Assembly (NCBI GenBank): GCA_029582265.1
Contig: CM055821.1
Location: 47,237,473-47,301,472 of the forward strand
Source of the DNA: Zoroaster sp. YZ-2022
Taxonomy: Eukaryota; Echinodermata; Asteroidea; Forcipulatida; Zoroasteridae
Length of the DNA stretch: 64,000 nt
Reading direction: 5' to 3'
This document shows positions 11,491 through 23,300 of this stretch, one piece after another. Both the position numbers and the translations under genes were made by a program. Position 1 is the stretch's first letter. Each line of letters begins with the position of its first letter. Below the pieces are notes generated by a model. The model saw only the letters and a program-made list of their open reading frames with translations. It had not been told where the DNA came from and searched no databases.

Positions 11491-12693
11491 TAGGCTTGTG
11501 CGATATCGATTTTTTTCATCCACAATATATAACATATATCGCGATTTTCGATAATATCACGATTTTTTGTTTTTCATGCATGAGTGCTTTAGAGCTGATA
11601 ATAACAGTGCTTACCTGAGAGACACATATATTCGCGCCGTTCACGAATGCACCATGGCCATTGGTGCGGCAAATTCGTTTGCATAATAATTATGTGGGAC
11701 AGTTACTGCATCATGCGTCCCAATCAAGTCATCAGCCCGAGTTCACATGATTCGCGTTCCACATGACTGAGGCATAGTATAAACATGTGACTAAGTTTTA
11801 GAGACTAAAACCATGTGATTGCGACACGTCATTTGCACTTCTGAAGCTGTGACCGTGTTTAGATTGTACTTGCACTATTTTAAATAAACGTCAATCATTG
11901 GTTTATCAAGAGTACGTGTATGTGTTTTGTCACTAGACAAGAGTCCCAGTATGGTATAATAGAATAGCATCTTAATCTCCCAACTTTGATCGAGCCGCTG
12001 CCGATCCATGCTTTGATTTAATTCATGACTAATGTGAGCACAGAGCACCTGCAATTGCTGCAAATGTTATTTTGTTCTCGATTTTTAAGGTAACGCCCAT
12101 GTAATCTAAAGTGGGAACATTTAAGTACGGATTATGTCTAGTTTTAGTTCCTTTCTGACAAAATTATTACGAATTAGCAATATAAATAAGATGATTGCGA
12201 AGCTATTTCACTTTACAGCAAAATTCATGGAGGTACGGTTACACTATATGTATATAGTACTTGTATGTGGTGCACCAGCCAGTCACAGACCACCATGGCT
12301 AGACATTGTCCACACAATGTTGGATGAAATACTCCATTCAATCCCCAACACTTAATCTGTCTGAATAGATTTCTTTGAGTGGCAGTGGATTTTAAACAAC
12401 ACCATGTCCAGCGGTTCCTTTGTGATCTGACAATCCGCTTACCACAGAAGTAGTTCAATTTTGTTTCTCACTTCCGAAAGCTGAAAAGACTTCCCTAAGT
12501 TTGTTTCCATGGAATTTCTGACCCGACTGACAATCGAGGATTTTTTTTAATCGCGATATATTTTTTTTCATCGCGATATATTTTTTCATTGCAATATATT
12601 TTTATATCGATGATTTGAATAGTTATCGATATCATAATCGAATAAAAAAATATATCACGATATTCTATATTATCGTGTTATCGCCCAAGCCTA
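11491..12693. mobile_element. hAT non-autonomous element, copy 2
   Basis: Ends TAGGCTTGTGCGATATCG and TATCGCCCAAGCCTA, flanked by the 8-bp duplication AATAACAT (11483-11490, 12694-12701). Internal sequence (for example 'cagtcacagaccaccatgg' near 12280) is the inverse of copy 1 (near 9575-9600). No transposase frame is seen. Confidence 0.8.
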
Positions 12694-12770
12694 AATAACA
12701 TGGAGTTACAAGCGAACAGTTTGAAGCTTAGAGGCTCTATGAAATCAGCAACAGTTGAGTGGAGCGAGTT

Positions 12771-13385
12771 AACAGCATTGGGGTTCAGTGCCCACTTAAG
12801 AGCCCCAAGAAAATTTGTCATTCAGGCGGCTCTGTGCGAGTATTTGTGAGCTATTTTAGCTTATAAAATGTGATTTTATTGAGTCCATTTTGGAAAATGA
12901 TTTCTTAATCTTAACCAATGACCAAAGGGAGTTTACAGCATTGGGGTCCGGGGCCCACTTAAGGGCCCCAAGAAAATTTGTCATTCAGGAGGCTCTGTGT
13001 GAGTATTTGTGAGCTATTTTAGCTTATAAAATGTGATTTTACTGAGTCCGTTTTGGAAAAAGATTTCTTAATCGTAACCACAATTTGTTTAAGGTTTGTT
13101 TTTAAATAGGCCTAATGACCAGAAAGTCTCCAAAATAAATTAAAATGAAAGTGTAACATAAGCATCCGGCTGCAGGCCAAAATGTGGGGGAAAAACATTT
13201 GGCTAATATCCATTGTAATTATTGGGAAATGGAATCAGGTGAGAGCACATTACAAATCCACAACGGCATGTGGTGTGGGGCCCGCCCAAGGGCCCTGGAA
13301 GCTTTAATGTTCTAGATGCTCTGTGATGCAATCTTTTGCATATTTTTTAAACATATATTCATGGAGAATTATAAAGTATTTTTAT
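12771..13385. repeat. Tandem copies of a GGGGCCC..TTAAGGGCCCC repeat
   Basis: Two units about 166 bp apart (from 12771 and 12937) share 'agcattggggt', 'gcccacttaag', 'aagaaaatttgtcattcagg' and 'gagctattttagcttataaa'. A third, more diverged unit starts near 13270 (GGGGCCCGCCCAAGGGCCC). The same sequence occurs inverted at 45118-45290, where it adjoins a hAT-like end, so it may derive from a hAT family. Confidence 0.55.
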
Positions 13386-13834
13386 CAGGGTCAGGTGTTT
13401 TTCTTGTTTATTATACACGGTTGAAAATGTACATGATTGTAAAAATATAATATAAATTTAACTAAGCCTGGCAGAATTATTGGATGGATTATTACATTGG
13501 TGATCCCCTCTGAAATCATTAAGATGTGGAGGCAGGGATAAAAACCCCTTTCCTCAAAGATGTGAGCCCCTAGCCTGCCAATTTTGGTTAATTTTCCTTT
13601 CGTGGGGAGAAATACATGTATCCGATGGCCGCCAGTGATGTAACTTTCAAAGGATAATGAAAAATTTCATTGACCATCCCTAAAGGTTGGCCTGTCATAA
13701 CCCTCCCTCAGACCCACCCCACCTCAAACAAAACACAAAAATAATCATTTGTGTTTGAAACATTAATTTGTATTAAAAAAACAACATCATTAATACAAAC
13801 ATTTTGAAAAATTTCAAACCAGTGGAGCTGAGAT
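13386..13834. other. Non-coding sequence, nothing recognised
   Basis: AT-rich sequence with no supported exon, RNA gene or bounded repeat. Confidence 0.4.
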
Positions 13835-13935
13835 ACATGTACTGTATGTGGAAGAGATACATGTACTGTATGTGGAAGAGATACATGTACTGTATGTGGA
13901 AGAGATACATGTACTGTATGTGGAAGACATACACG
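13835..13935. repeat. 24-bp minisatellite, about 4 copies
   Basis: The unit AGAGATACATGTACTGTATG plus TGGA is repeated at 24-bp spacing with almost no divergence. The short open frames across it on both strands are by-products of the 24-bp period. Confidence 0.85.
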
Positions 13936-14004
13936 TACTCCCCAATGTTTGCTGTTATGCCTTCATAATGCCTCCCCATTACTTCTTCCCTCCTGGCATA
14001 GTAT

Positions 14005-14166
14005 TAGCCAGAGGGGTGTCTGGGTGTCTTTTGGACACCCTGTTTCAATTTTGGACACCCTATTTCATCTGTCATTTACATGTAAAAGTATTGTAAGTGA
14101 ACAATTTGGACACCCTGTTTTGAAATTTCCAGCAAATTTGGACACGCTATTTCTAAATCCTGGCTA
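14005..14166. repeat. Small element with TAGCCAG/CTGGCTA ends and four GGACACCC motifs
   Basis: TAGCCAG at 14005 is inverted as CTGGCTA at 14160-14166. Inside, TTTGGACACCCTRTTT occurs four times. It lies just upstream of GCH1 exon 2. The ends are short, so element status is tentative. Confidence 0.35.
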
Positions 14167-14232
14167 ACATCTTGTCTCCTAGCAATGGAATACTCTCTGT
14201 TCACTGACTGATGGGTTTTTTCCCTTCCTTAG

Positions 14233-14342
14233 ATGTGATAAATGATGCGATATTTGACGAGGATCACGATGAAATGGTCGTAGTTAAAGATATCGATATG
14301 TTCTCACTGTGTGAGCATCACCTTGTGCCCTTTATTGGAAAG
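14233..14342 (+). CDS. GCH1: GCH1 exon 2 (110 bp)
   Basis: Acceptor 'ttcccttccttag' and donor AAG|gtaaga. Phase 1 entry: the first codon (Asp) is split with the missing exon. Encodes [15 protein letters not shown] through [11 protein letters not shown], including the zinc-binding Cys and His. Confidence 0.96.
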
Positions 14343-17300
14343 GTAAGATAAATGAGCTCTTTATTTGTGTGTTTGTTGTTCATAAAGGTTTCTGAAGTGA
14401 GTGTTTGACCAGACAAAGTCAAATACACTGTACATGTAAAGGTACACAGGTACCCATATTGACTGCATACAAATCATTGTCATGTGTATTTGCATTTAAG
14501 GCAAGAATATTTACTTTGGTAATGTTTGTGTGTATACCCTAATCAACACTTTCAGCATGGTGTTCTCAAGAACTCAACTTATTGGGTGTTACTTGACGTT
14601 CTATTAGCAATGAATTGGGTAAGCTTCATAGCCCATTAACCCTAACCCCCTAGGCTCATTTTCTAGAAACCTTCCAAAATCCTCCAAAATCAACCGGTGT
14701 TCTATTTTGTGTGGTGCCCACTGCCTAAATCCTCCAAAATCAACCGGTGTTCTACATGTATTTTGTGTGGTGCCCACTGCCTAAATCCTCCAAAATCAAC
14801 CGGTGTTCTATTTTGTGTGGTGCCCACTGCCTAAATCCTCCAAAATCAACCGGTGTTCTATTTTGTGTGGTGCCCACTGCCTAAATCCTCCAAAATCAAC
14901 CGGTGTTCTATTTTGTGTGGTGCCCACTGCCTAAATCCTACAAAATCAACCGGTGTTCTACATGTATTTTGTGTGGTGCCCACTGCCAAACTCCTCCAAA
15001 ATCAACCAACGTTACATTGGGCCATCCTGCCAAACTCATCCAAAATCAACCAAGAAAAATTTCCTAACCTGCCAAAATCCTCCAAAATCAACCAAAAAAA
15101 TTTTTCTGACCTGCCAAACTCCTCCAAAATCAACCAAGACAAATTTTCTGACCTGCCAAACTCCTCCAAAATCAACCAACGTTACATTGGGCCATCCTGC
15201 CAAACTCCTCCAAAATCAACCAACGTTACATTGGGCCATCCTGCCAAACTCCTCCAAAATCAACCAAGAAAAATTTCCTAACCTGCCAAAATCCTCCAAA
15301 ATCAACACAAATTTTTTTTCTAACCTGCCAAAATCAACCAGAATCAACCAAATCCTCCGGTTGATTTTGGTTGAATTTGGAAGGTTAGGGTTAATCTACA
15401 TGTAAATACAAACATCGTACATTGTGTTAGATTTATTTAACAATGTTTTATTCATTAATTATTTTACTGACAGTTTTGAATTATTTATTATAAAAATATC
15501 AATTTCATATTCAAAAGACCTATCAATTTTGCATGAGAATGTGTTGAATTTGAACTTCCTATTTGGACCGGAAGTAAAGGTCAGATCAGGTTATTTGAAG
15601 GTCATCTGACACAATAAAAATTCCTCATGTTCGTGAAAAAAAAATAACGTTAGTATCTACTTTGGTTCAGGAGATATGGTTTTAGACAAATCATTAATAT
15701 GTGGACTTAATATTAATATATCACTTCGGTAAAGTGTGTCGCTTGTAAATATGCGTGGTGGCGCTATTTCTCTTGCAAAACTTTTTTTTAAATTCTCAAT
15801 TCTTTGTTCAGGAGGTTCACTTGCAGGGTCAAATCTGTAATCCTGAAATGAAATTTTCATGTCATCTGTGCATAAGCATTCATGAACAGTGGGTACGAGG
15901 CTGCTCATAAGCCCTGAGAATGAGGATAGTCCATGGGGGTTCTTATAAATTTCGCCTAAACTTCTCTAACACTGTTCATGGTTACAATTTGTTTTTAAGA
16001 TTTGCCTTTTGTTGAAGAACCGCAACTTTTCCAGACCTGAAACACGTTGCCAATGAAATATCTTAAGTTTACTAGGTATTTTAAGGTGTTTTGCAAAGGT
16101 AGGAATTATGCAAGCTTGTTTGTTTTCAAAAAAAAAAAATAATAATAATAATTTTTTAGACGATGAAACATGTATTCTTGTCAGCTGTGCATTATTTATA
16201 TTAGCATTCATGATCAGTGGGTACAAGGCTGCTCATAAGCCCTGGGAATGAGGAAAATTCATGGGAGGTTCTCATATATCTTGCTCATAAAGTTCTGTAC
16301 GCGGTTCATACGTGTTTGGTTACAGTTTATATTTCAGATTTTCCTTTTATTGAAGAATCTGCAAAATTTCCATACCTGAAACACGTTGCCATTGAAACAT
16401 CTTAAATTTACTAATTTTAAGGTGTTTTGCAAACGTGGGAATTATGCAAGCTTGTTCTTTTTATACGAGAAAAAGAACATGCATTATTGGATTGCACAAT
16501 CATGACCTTTGACCCTCCATGGAAAACGAGGGACGTTAGTTTTGGCGTGAGTGGAAGTCGTGTGAAAGTTTGTTAAAAAATTGCAAACGACCGAGGCGAC
16601 AGACAACTGGCGCCCATTACCAAGGACCTTTGTTATCCGTGCTCGTGTGAAAAGGGCTTAAGTGGTATTATGAAAGTAGTTCCAGTAATTCTAACACTTT
16701 ACTGGAGCTTACTTGCCTGAGGTGTTATAGGGGATTAACTCAGCGGGGCCTTGTTTACTTTGGGACACCCCACTGGTTTTCAGGTGACCTGCTCAAAACA
16801 AAAAGATTTTCGTCTAATGGGGAATTCACTTAATGTATTCAGCTCCGTAACATGTACACTGTGTTATGTACCGTACATGCGCAGTGCAGTGCAGTGCAGT
16901 GCAGTGCAGTGCAGTGAGATGTGTGCAGACAATACACGTGTACACGTACACGTGTGGCCCACATGCATAACGTCCGCTCAGTCTGAGGGCTGAATGTATT
17001 TGAATTACTAATAATTAAATAGAAAATCAATTAGTGATGATATTCTTACTTCATCATTATTAGAGCAATCTAGGAATTCCAAGGATTGTAAGTGCAAAAT
17101 GTGAAATCATTCTGAGTTTGGCAACTATGGTTTTTTATTTGATAAGTTTCACGAGGAAGAAGCCAAAAAAAAATAAACCAAAGTGAATTTATTAATACTT
17201 ACATATATATTTGAGATGATAATTTTGTGAAAATTGTTTTCTTTTAGTATTTCCTTTCTTTTCCTTTGATAAATTGGCGATGTCGCAATTAGAAAGAAAA

Positions 17301-20300
17301 TTGCTGGAAATTGCCAATAAAATAAAAAAGTGTTTTTGGGAGGGAAATTGTTTTTTAAATCAGTTGTTAGATTTTTAGTCATTCTTTTTCTTTTGCAATT
17401 TTGTAATTTGAAAGTTTGCTGGCCAGCTGATCTGTGGATAATTACAACTGTTCCAGTAATACCTGGATTTAAATTTGTTTATGTTGATTATGAATTTTAT
17501 TGAAATTTGACTACAGGTTTCTATTGGCTACCTTCCAAATAAGCGTCTTCTTGGTCTCAGTAAGGTGGCAAGGTAAGATAAACTATAATAATTTGTTAAA
17601 TTCCAGTATACACTTTTGGTAAAAATGTTAAAGTTTTGTAGAAAATATATTTAAAACATTATTATAAATAAGCTTCCTCCTTTCCTAGTGATCCCCAGAC
17701 TGCTGATTTCCATTGTTTTTGTAACATGGGTTGCTATCCCTGGCTATATGGCATATGAGTTAAATGACATCTAACAAGCCCCTCCAAAACAAAGATATTG
17801 CCATCACCAACGTAAGGCTTGAGAGTTCAGTTGGTAGAGCACTGGAACTGTAATCCAGAGGTCTCGGGTTCAAGTCCTGCTCTAGTCAGTTTTCCTTGTT
17901 CACTCCAGAAAAACATTTACACCAACATTTGAACGCTGGAGTGATATCCAAGCTGGATTCAGGCAGTGTGTGGTTGTTGCATTGTGAATAGGAATTAAGA
18001 AATGTTGTTTATTAAAAATGTCATTTAAAAGCCATTTCCAATGAATGTTTTCCAGTCTTAACAGAAATACTATATTTTATGAATATATGCCAAAACCTGC
18101 TGTTGTTGCCATAAATGGAATAGCTGACATTTATGATGCTTTGTGTTTCCTCACAGGATTGTGGAGATATATAGCAGGAGATTACAGGGTAATGCATTCT
18201 TTTGTTGTCTTGTAAGATTATGACATTCATGGCAGGTAGTTTATTCCATACCTGACCTACATGCATTCAAATACTCTTAAAATCAAGGTACAATGTACAA
18301 TTGTAATATGGGCAAAACTGCTTTTATGAGCATGCTAACTCTTTGAATCAAAATATGCATTTAAGCTTTTAAAGTTTGATCTTATAACATTATGTTATTA
18401 AGAAAATTAATGGGAAAATGCACTCAGATTTTTTCATACTCATTCTAAAACCACCCAACACTTATCCAGTTGAACTCGTCCGACTATGACAAGTTCATTG
18501 GTGGAACTACGTTTACTGTGAACCACCGTAAAACTCTATACACATAAATCACAATCCAATTGTCAATAATTGTCGATTTGCCAACAATTACACTTGTTAA
18601 GTTGAACATAAAATCATATCAATTGTAAACTTACAGGTCAGTTTGGTGATCCTGGCTTGGAATCCATTTGATCGTTACAGAAAGAGTAACATGGAATTTC
18701 GATTTCATTACATAATCAGAAATTTACGGAAGCGCATTGCTGCCAATTGAAGGGTAAAATTTTTTTTTTTAAAGTCGTTCGAACAAGATAGTAAGTCGTT
18801 CGAACGACATAGTAAGTCGTTCGAACGAGATACTAACTCGTTCGAACGACATAGTAAGTCGTTCGAACGACATACTAAGTCGTTCGAACGAGATACTAAG
18901 TCGTTCGAACGACATACTAAGTCGTTCGAACGAGATAGTAAGTCGTTCGAACGACATAGTAAGTCGTTCGAGCGAGATACTAAGTCGCTCGAACGACATA
19001 GTAAGTCGTTCGAGCGACATATAAGTCGTTCGAACGACATACTAAGTCGTTCGAACGAGATACTAAGTCGCTCGAGCGACATACATTGTACCAAGTCGTT
19101 TGAAGCGAGATAGTAAGTCGTTCGAGCGACATAGTAAGTCGTTCAAGCGAGATACTAAGTCGTTCGAGCGACATGGTAAGTCGTTCGAGCGACATAGTAA
19201 GTCGCTCGAACGAGATACCGTCGTTCGAGCGACATAGTAAGTCGCTCGAACGACATACTAAGTCGTCGAACGAGATACTAAGTCGCTCGAACGACATAGT
19301 CGTTCGAGCGACATACTAAGTCGTTCGAGCGAGATAGTAAGTCGCTTGAACGACATAGTAAGTCGCTCGACGACATAGTAAGTCGTTCGAACGAGATACT
19401 AAGTCGCTCGAAGCGAGATAACTTCATACAACTCGATACATGCTTTCAATTCATGTTGTACTCATGGAGTTTAGTTATGGGGCAATTGGTGACACTTGTG
19501 AAATTCTACTTTCAATTGGGTTTAAGTCATCGTGAAATACTACACTGCTTAGCTCAACTAAATGGAATAGTAATAAGTCTCCGGAGTTTGAGACGGATTC
19601 TGTCGAGAGCGCAATTATTTCGGAGGAAGAATCAGTCGGATGTTTTGGATGTGGCGCTTTTCTTGATGGCAGAGATGGATACGTATGGACAGCTTCATGG
19701 ATATAAAATGATGCACTTAAAATGTACTCAAAATGGACTAGTTGTTAGCCAAAACACCGTGTGGTTATTGCTTCATATCATTGATCCTGAAGGACTTGTG
19801 TTAAGAAAACGTAATCGATTAAGGAGGAGGACATACCGGAATTCTGGACCTGATTACATGTGGCATGTAGACTCATATGATAAACTAAAACCGTATGGGA
19901 TCTGTATAAAGCGGTGCTGTGGATGGATTTTCCAGGCAAATAATCTGGATGGAGGCGTACACTACTAACAGTGATCCAAAAATTGTGGCCAACTATTACA
20001 TTAACGCTGTTAACATGAGGAAGGGTTGCCGAAAATCATGCGAGCAGACCGAGGGACAGAAAATGCATATATCGAACAAATGCATACGTTCTTGAGATAT
20101 GATCACCCCGACGAATTGGCTCACCGCAGTTTTCGGTACGGATCGAGCAACCATAATCAGAGAATTGAGTGGTGGTGGTTTTTTTTGCGCAAATAGTGTG
20201 GCCAATTCTGGATGAATCTCTTCCAAACCCTCAAAGACGATGGTAGCTTCACAGGTGACTTCCTTGACAAGAATCTGATACAATTCTGCTTTCTACAGAT

Positions 20301-23300
20301 GATACAGGTGAGGAATATACCTTACATGTGAACTTACATGTAGTTGATAATCCCGACTTGACTCTCACCCAGCGAATGGCAGTATCATTATTAAAACCTT
20401 CATCTTGATTTCATGCAAAATCACCGTGGTGCAACCATACCATCGGGGGCCTCCATTCCTTTTATGGAATTAATCTCGTAAAATGTCGGCCCACGATGAA
20501 AAGGGGAACACACTGCCAAAAAAGGGAGGAACACAAACGTTATTGGAAATTTGTACAAATTGCGAGAAAACATGGAACGTGCTACCCTTTTCCCCTCCCA
20601 CGATTGACCCGTGTGTATACAAGAAAAAGTGTACATGATGCAGGACAAGACATCCCAACCAGGGGATACAGCTATAAAATAATCGTTTTCCCAAGCTATG
20701 GGAATCATTTCACATGATATTACTTGAACTTAGATGAAAATATTGAAGACGGTCATAACAAGGTGAGTCGTCTCTCGACGATTCTCCCTCTCTCACAAAT
20801 GTGGTCGCTGATCTGCCCTTTTTCGTTTTGCATAATGTTGGTTAATGTATTATCATTAAAAAAAACGTCAAATGCGTTGGGTTTTTCAAAACGTATGTAA
20901 AGAAAGGTCTTTAATTAAACAATTCCAGCCGACGAACTCCCAGTAAAAGTAAGGGTTGGTCGCGCCTGAAATTGTTACATTGTGCCCCATACACAAACTT
21001 AAAATGCATGTGTTCAAAGAGCGTTAAATTAAAAGCATGATTTTAACATTGTCTTTGCATAACACTCTTTCTCATCAGGATAACCTTGACAAAGTCTTCT
21101 GTTATGGAATACTCATCGTATTCGTCCCTATCGAATCGGATGAATCCAAGTGTTAGACCTCGCTCATCCTTCCACACCTCCATGGAGCACAGAACCACTT
21201 GTGCAGAATCACCGACGGTGAGATTCGCCTGTGTCGAGATGAATGTACCTCAAAAGCTGCTACCCATGCGATAAAACTGTTTAATTTGTGTTGTCTTCTG
21301 ATGGAAGAGTCTGGCTGGAACAAGCCGTCTTATCCAGATGAGGCAGCTGAGCTCTACAACTTCCTCCGAAACGCTATCATAATGAATTTGTGATATCCCA
21401 ATGTTAGTTTGAATTAATATAAACCACAAGGCCTATTTTTTCCCAGTGGAAATGTTTCATAATAAATTGTAAGGGCCCACTGGTGAAATAAATAGTACTT
21501 AGAAATATTAAAGGGGCGAAAGTGTTTAATTTTTGAAAAAGTGTCCCTCACTAAGTTCTTGATCCACCGCTGTGGGCTATCTATAAGTTGTACAAACTGC
21601 AGACAACCAAAACAAACAAACAAACGAAAACAAGCAAACAATTATTTTAACAAGAACATCGTTTTAATGGTTCAAATATAAAGGAACCGAACACAAATAA
21701 GCAAACAAGGAACGTGAATTTTCTGTAATAAATGTTTCTGTAATAAATTTAATAAATAGTGATAAAATTTAAAAAATCACCTGTGTCTTTCATTTTAACT
21801 TTCATTGGTTGTTGAATACCTTCAAAATATTTATCATCCAATACATATCGGGGGGAAATACGTTCAATACTACGTTGCAGCTTGATTTTTTACATAAAAT
21901 ACTGGGATCTCATTCGATATTCTTTCAGGCATTACCCTCATTCGCAACTGTAAAAAGGGTATGGGTATTCAAATTCCTTGGCCAATTATTAGACACATTA
22001 AGCCATCAAGTGCGATTTTGTCTTAATTATCTCGTTCGAACGACTTATTATCTCGTTCAAACGACTTACTATGTCGTTTGAACGACTTATTATCTCGTTC
22101 GAACGACTTATTATCTCGTTCAAACGACTTAGTATGTCGTTCGAACGACTTACTATGTCGTTCGAACGACTTACTATGTCGTTCGAACGACTTATTATGT
22201 CGTTCGAACGACTTATTATCTCGTTCGAACGACTTAAAAAAAATGTTTTTACCCTTCAATTTGGCAGCAATGCGCTTCCGTAGAAATTGACTCAACACGT
22301 GTCTTAAAAGGAACAACATTGGTAGTGTTGGCAAGACTGTTTTAAAGTCCATACAAAGTGCCTTGATTTTTTTTTACTCAAAATTGTTCAGTATGTATTT
22401 AGTTATTTATATGCTATTCCAAAAAACATTAAAACAAATCGGAAATTGCTGAAAAAATCATGATTTTCAGCCAACATTCCAGCGGTTGACATCCGCGAAG
22501 TCTGTTGGACATTTGCGGCCCGTGGCGGCAACAAACATTTTTCCTGTTTTTATGACGTACTTTTATGGGAGCTCGACAGGAGCCGTCTTAACAACGGTCT
22601 GGCTGCTGCCGCGTTGTCCGTGGCCGTACATGTGTGTATGGGATTCCCCTTGACGTGCAACTCATGTATTGTGTATGCGTCCGTGCACGGCGGTGCCGAG
22701 GCTGGGTTATTGCCAAATTATTAGTCTGGTTGACAGCACCGGCAAGATCACCAAAGGATGATTTTTTTTTATCGGCACAAAACAAGAACAATTTGGACAC
22801 ATTTTGCAGTGAGATCAACTTTCCTGATAACAAAATTCAACGAATCAAATACTGGACATTCAAAACTTTAGTTGCTCTAAGAATATTTGTTCGTAAACAG
22901 CAATAAAAATAGGGTACCATTATGTGTGCTTATGCCGGACTCATGATCTTCCTTCGGCTTAGCCATTTTCGCCAGGATTTCATCCGGATTTTGTCCATTA
23001 CGGGCTTAATTGATACGATTATATGTCACTTATATCACCAACTTTGGCATCAGTATAATCTCCATCAAATGACGATGATGAACAACACAATTGGTCAGTA
23101 CTACTTTTGGAAACTTTTTCAAAAACACTTTCGGAAGTCGTAGTTGGTAAACTAATTTTTGCAGCTGTATGCGATGTGATATGCTTTGTGTACAAAACGT
23201 ACCGCAGTAAACAGTTGTAGCGTTCGCACTCCTGTAAATGTACGTCATCAAAATAGGCTCAGTGAAAGTGTCCCTGACGGCTTTTGTTTCGAGCCTGTCA

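Larger units (their letters stand above)
14343..17516 (+). other. GCH1 intron 2 (repeat-filled)
   Basis: Contains the TTAA element at 14636-15394, a Helitron2-like fragment (15440-15705), a tandem duplication (15888-16465), a dispersed repeat (16490-16660) and a CAGTG pentamer array (16881-16917). No extra exon is recognised. Confidence 0.85.
18725..22282 (+). mobile_element. IS3EU-like DNA transposon with satellite-bearing ends
   Basis: The terminal inverted repeat TACGGAAGCGCATTGCTGCC (18725) recurs inverted at the right end (to 22282), followed inward by 'aattgaagggtaaaa' and a poly-A/T tract on both sides. A 6-bp duplication (GAAATT) and a TAC terminus fit the IS3EU superfamily as I know it, and the element encodes an IS3-like integrase-type transposase remnant (19453-21394). 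Inside both ends are arrays of a palindromic 21-bp unit (18773-19428 and 22031-22237) in inverted orientation. The transposase is broken, so this copy is inactive. Confidence 0.8.

Noticed and set aside
1..14232. First coding exon of GCH1
   Set aside because: No plus-strand segment encoding the expected N-terminal motif with a phase-1 donor was found.
14853..15405. Two overlapping open frames of about 145 codons
   Set aside because: Both are translations of the CTCCAAAATCAACC minisatellite inside a TTAA element.
15657..15908. 83-codon minus-strand frame
   Set aside because: Its composition is protein-like, but no family is recognisable, there are no splice or promoter signals, and it overlaps the border of a repeat and a tandem duplication. 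Left uncalled.
17815..17888. Functional tRNA gene in GCH1 intron 3
   Set aside because: A and B boxes are good, but U33 is missing and the acceptor stem does not pair. SINE head preferred.
18769..19297. Open frames of about 80-130 codons over the 21-bp satellite
   Set aside because: The 21-bp period is a multiple of three, so any unit without stops gives a long frame. The sequence is pure repeat.
18773..19428. CRISPR array
   Set aside because: Units are contiguous with no unique spacers and the DNA is eukaryotic.
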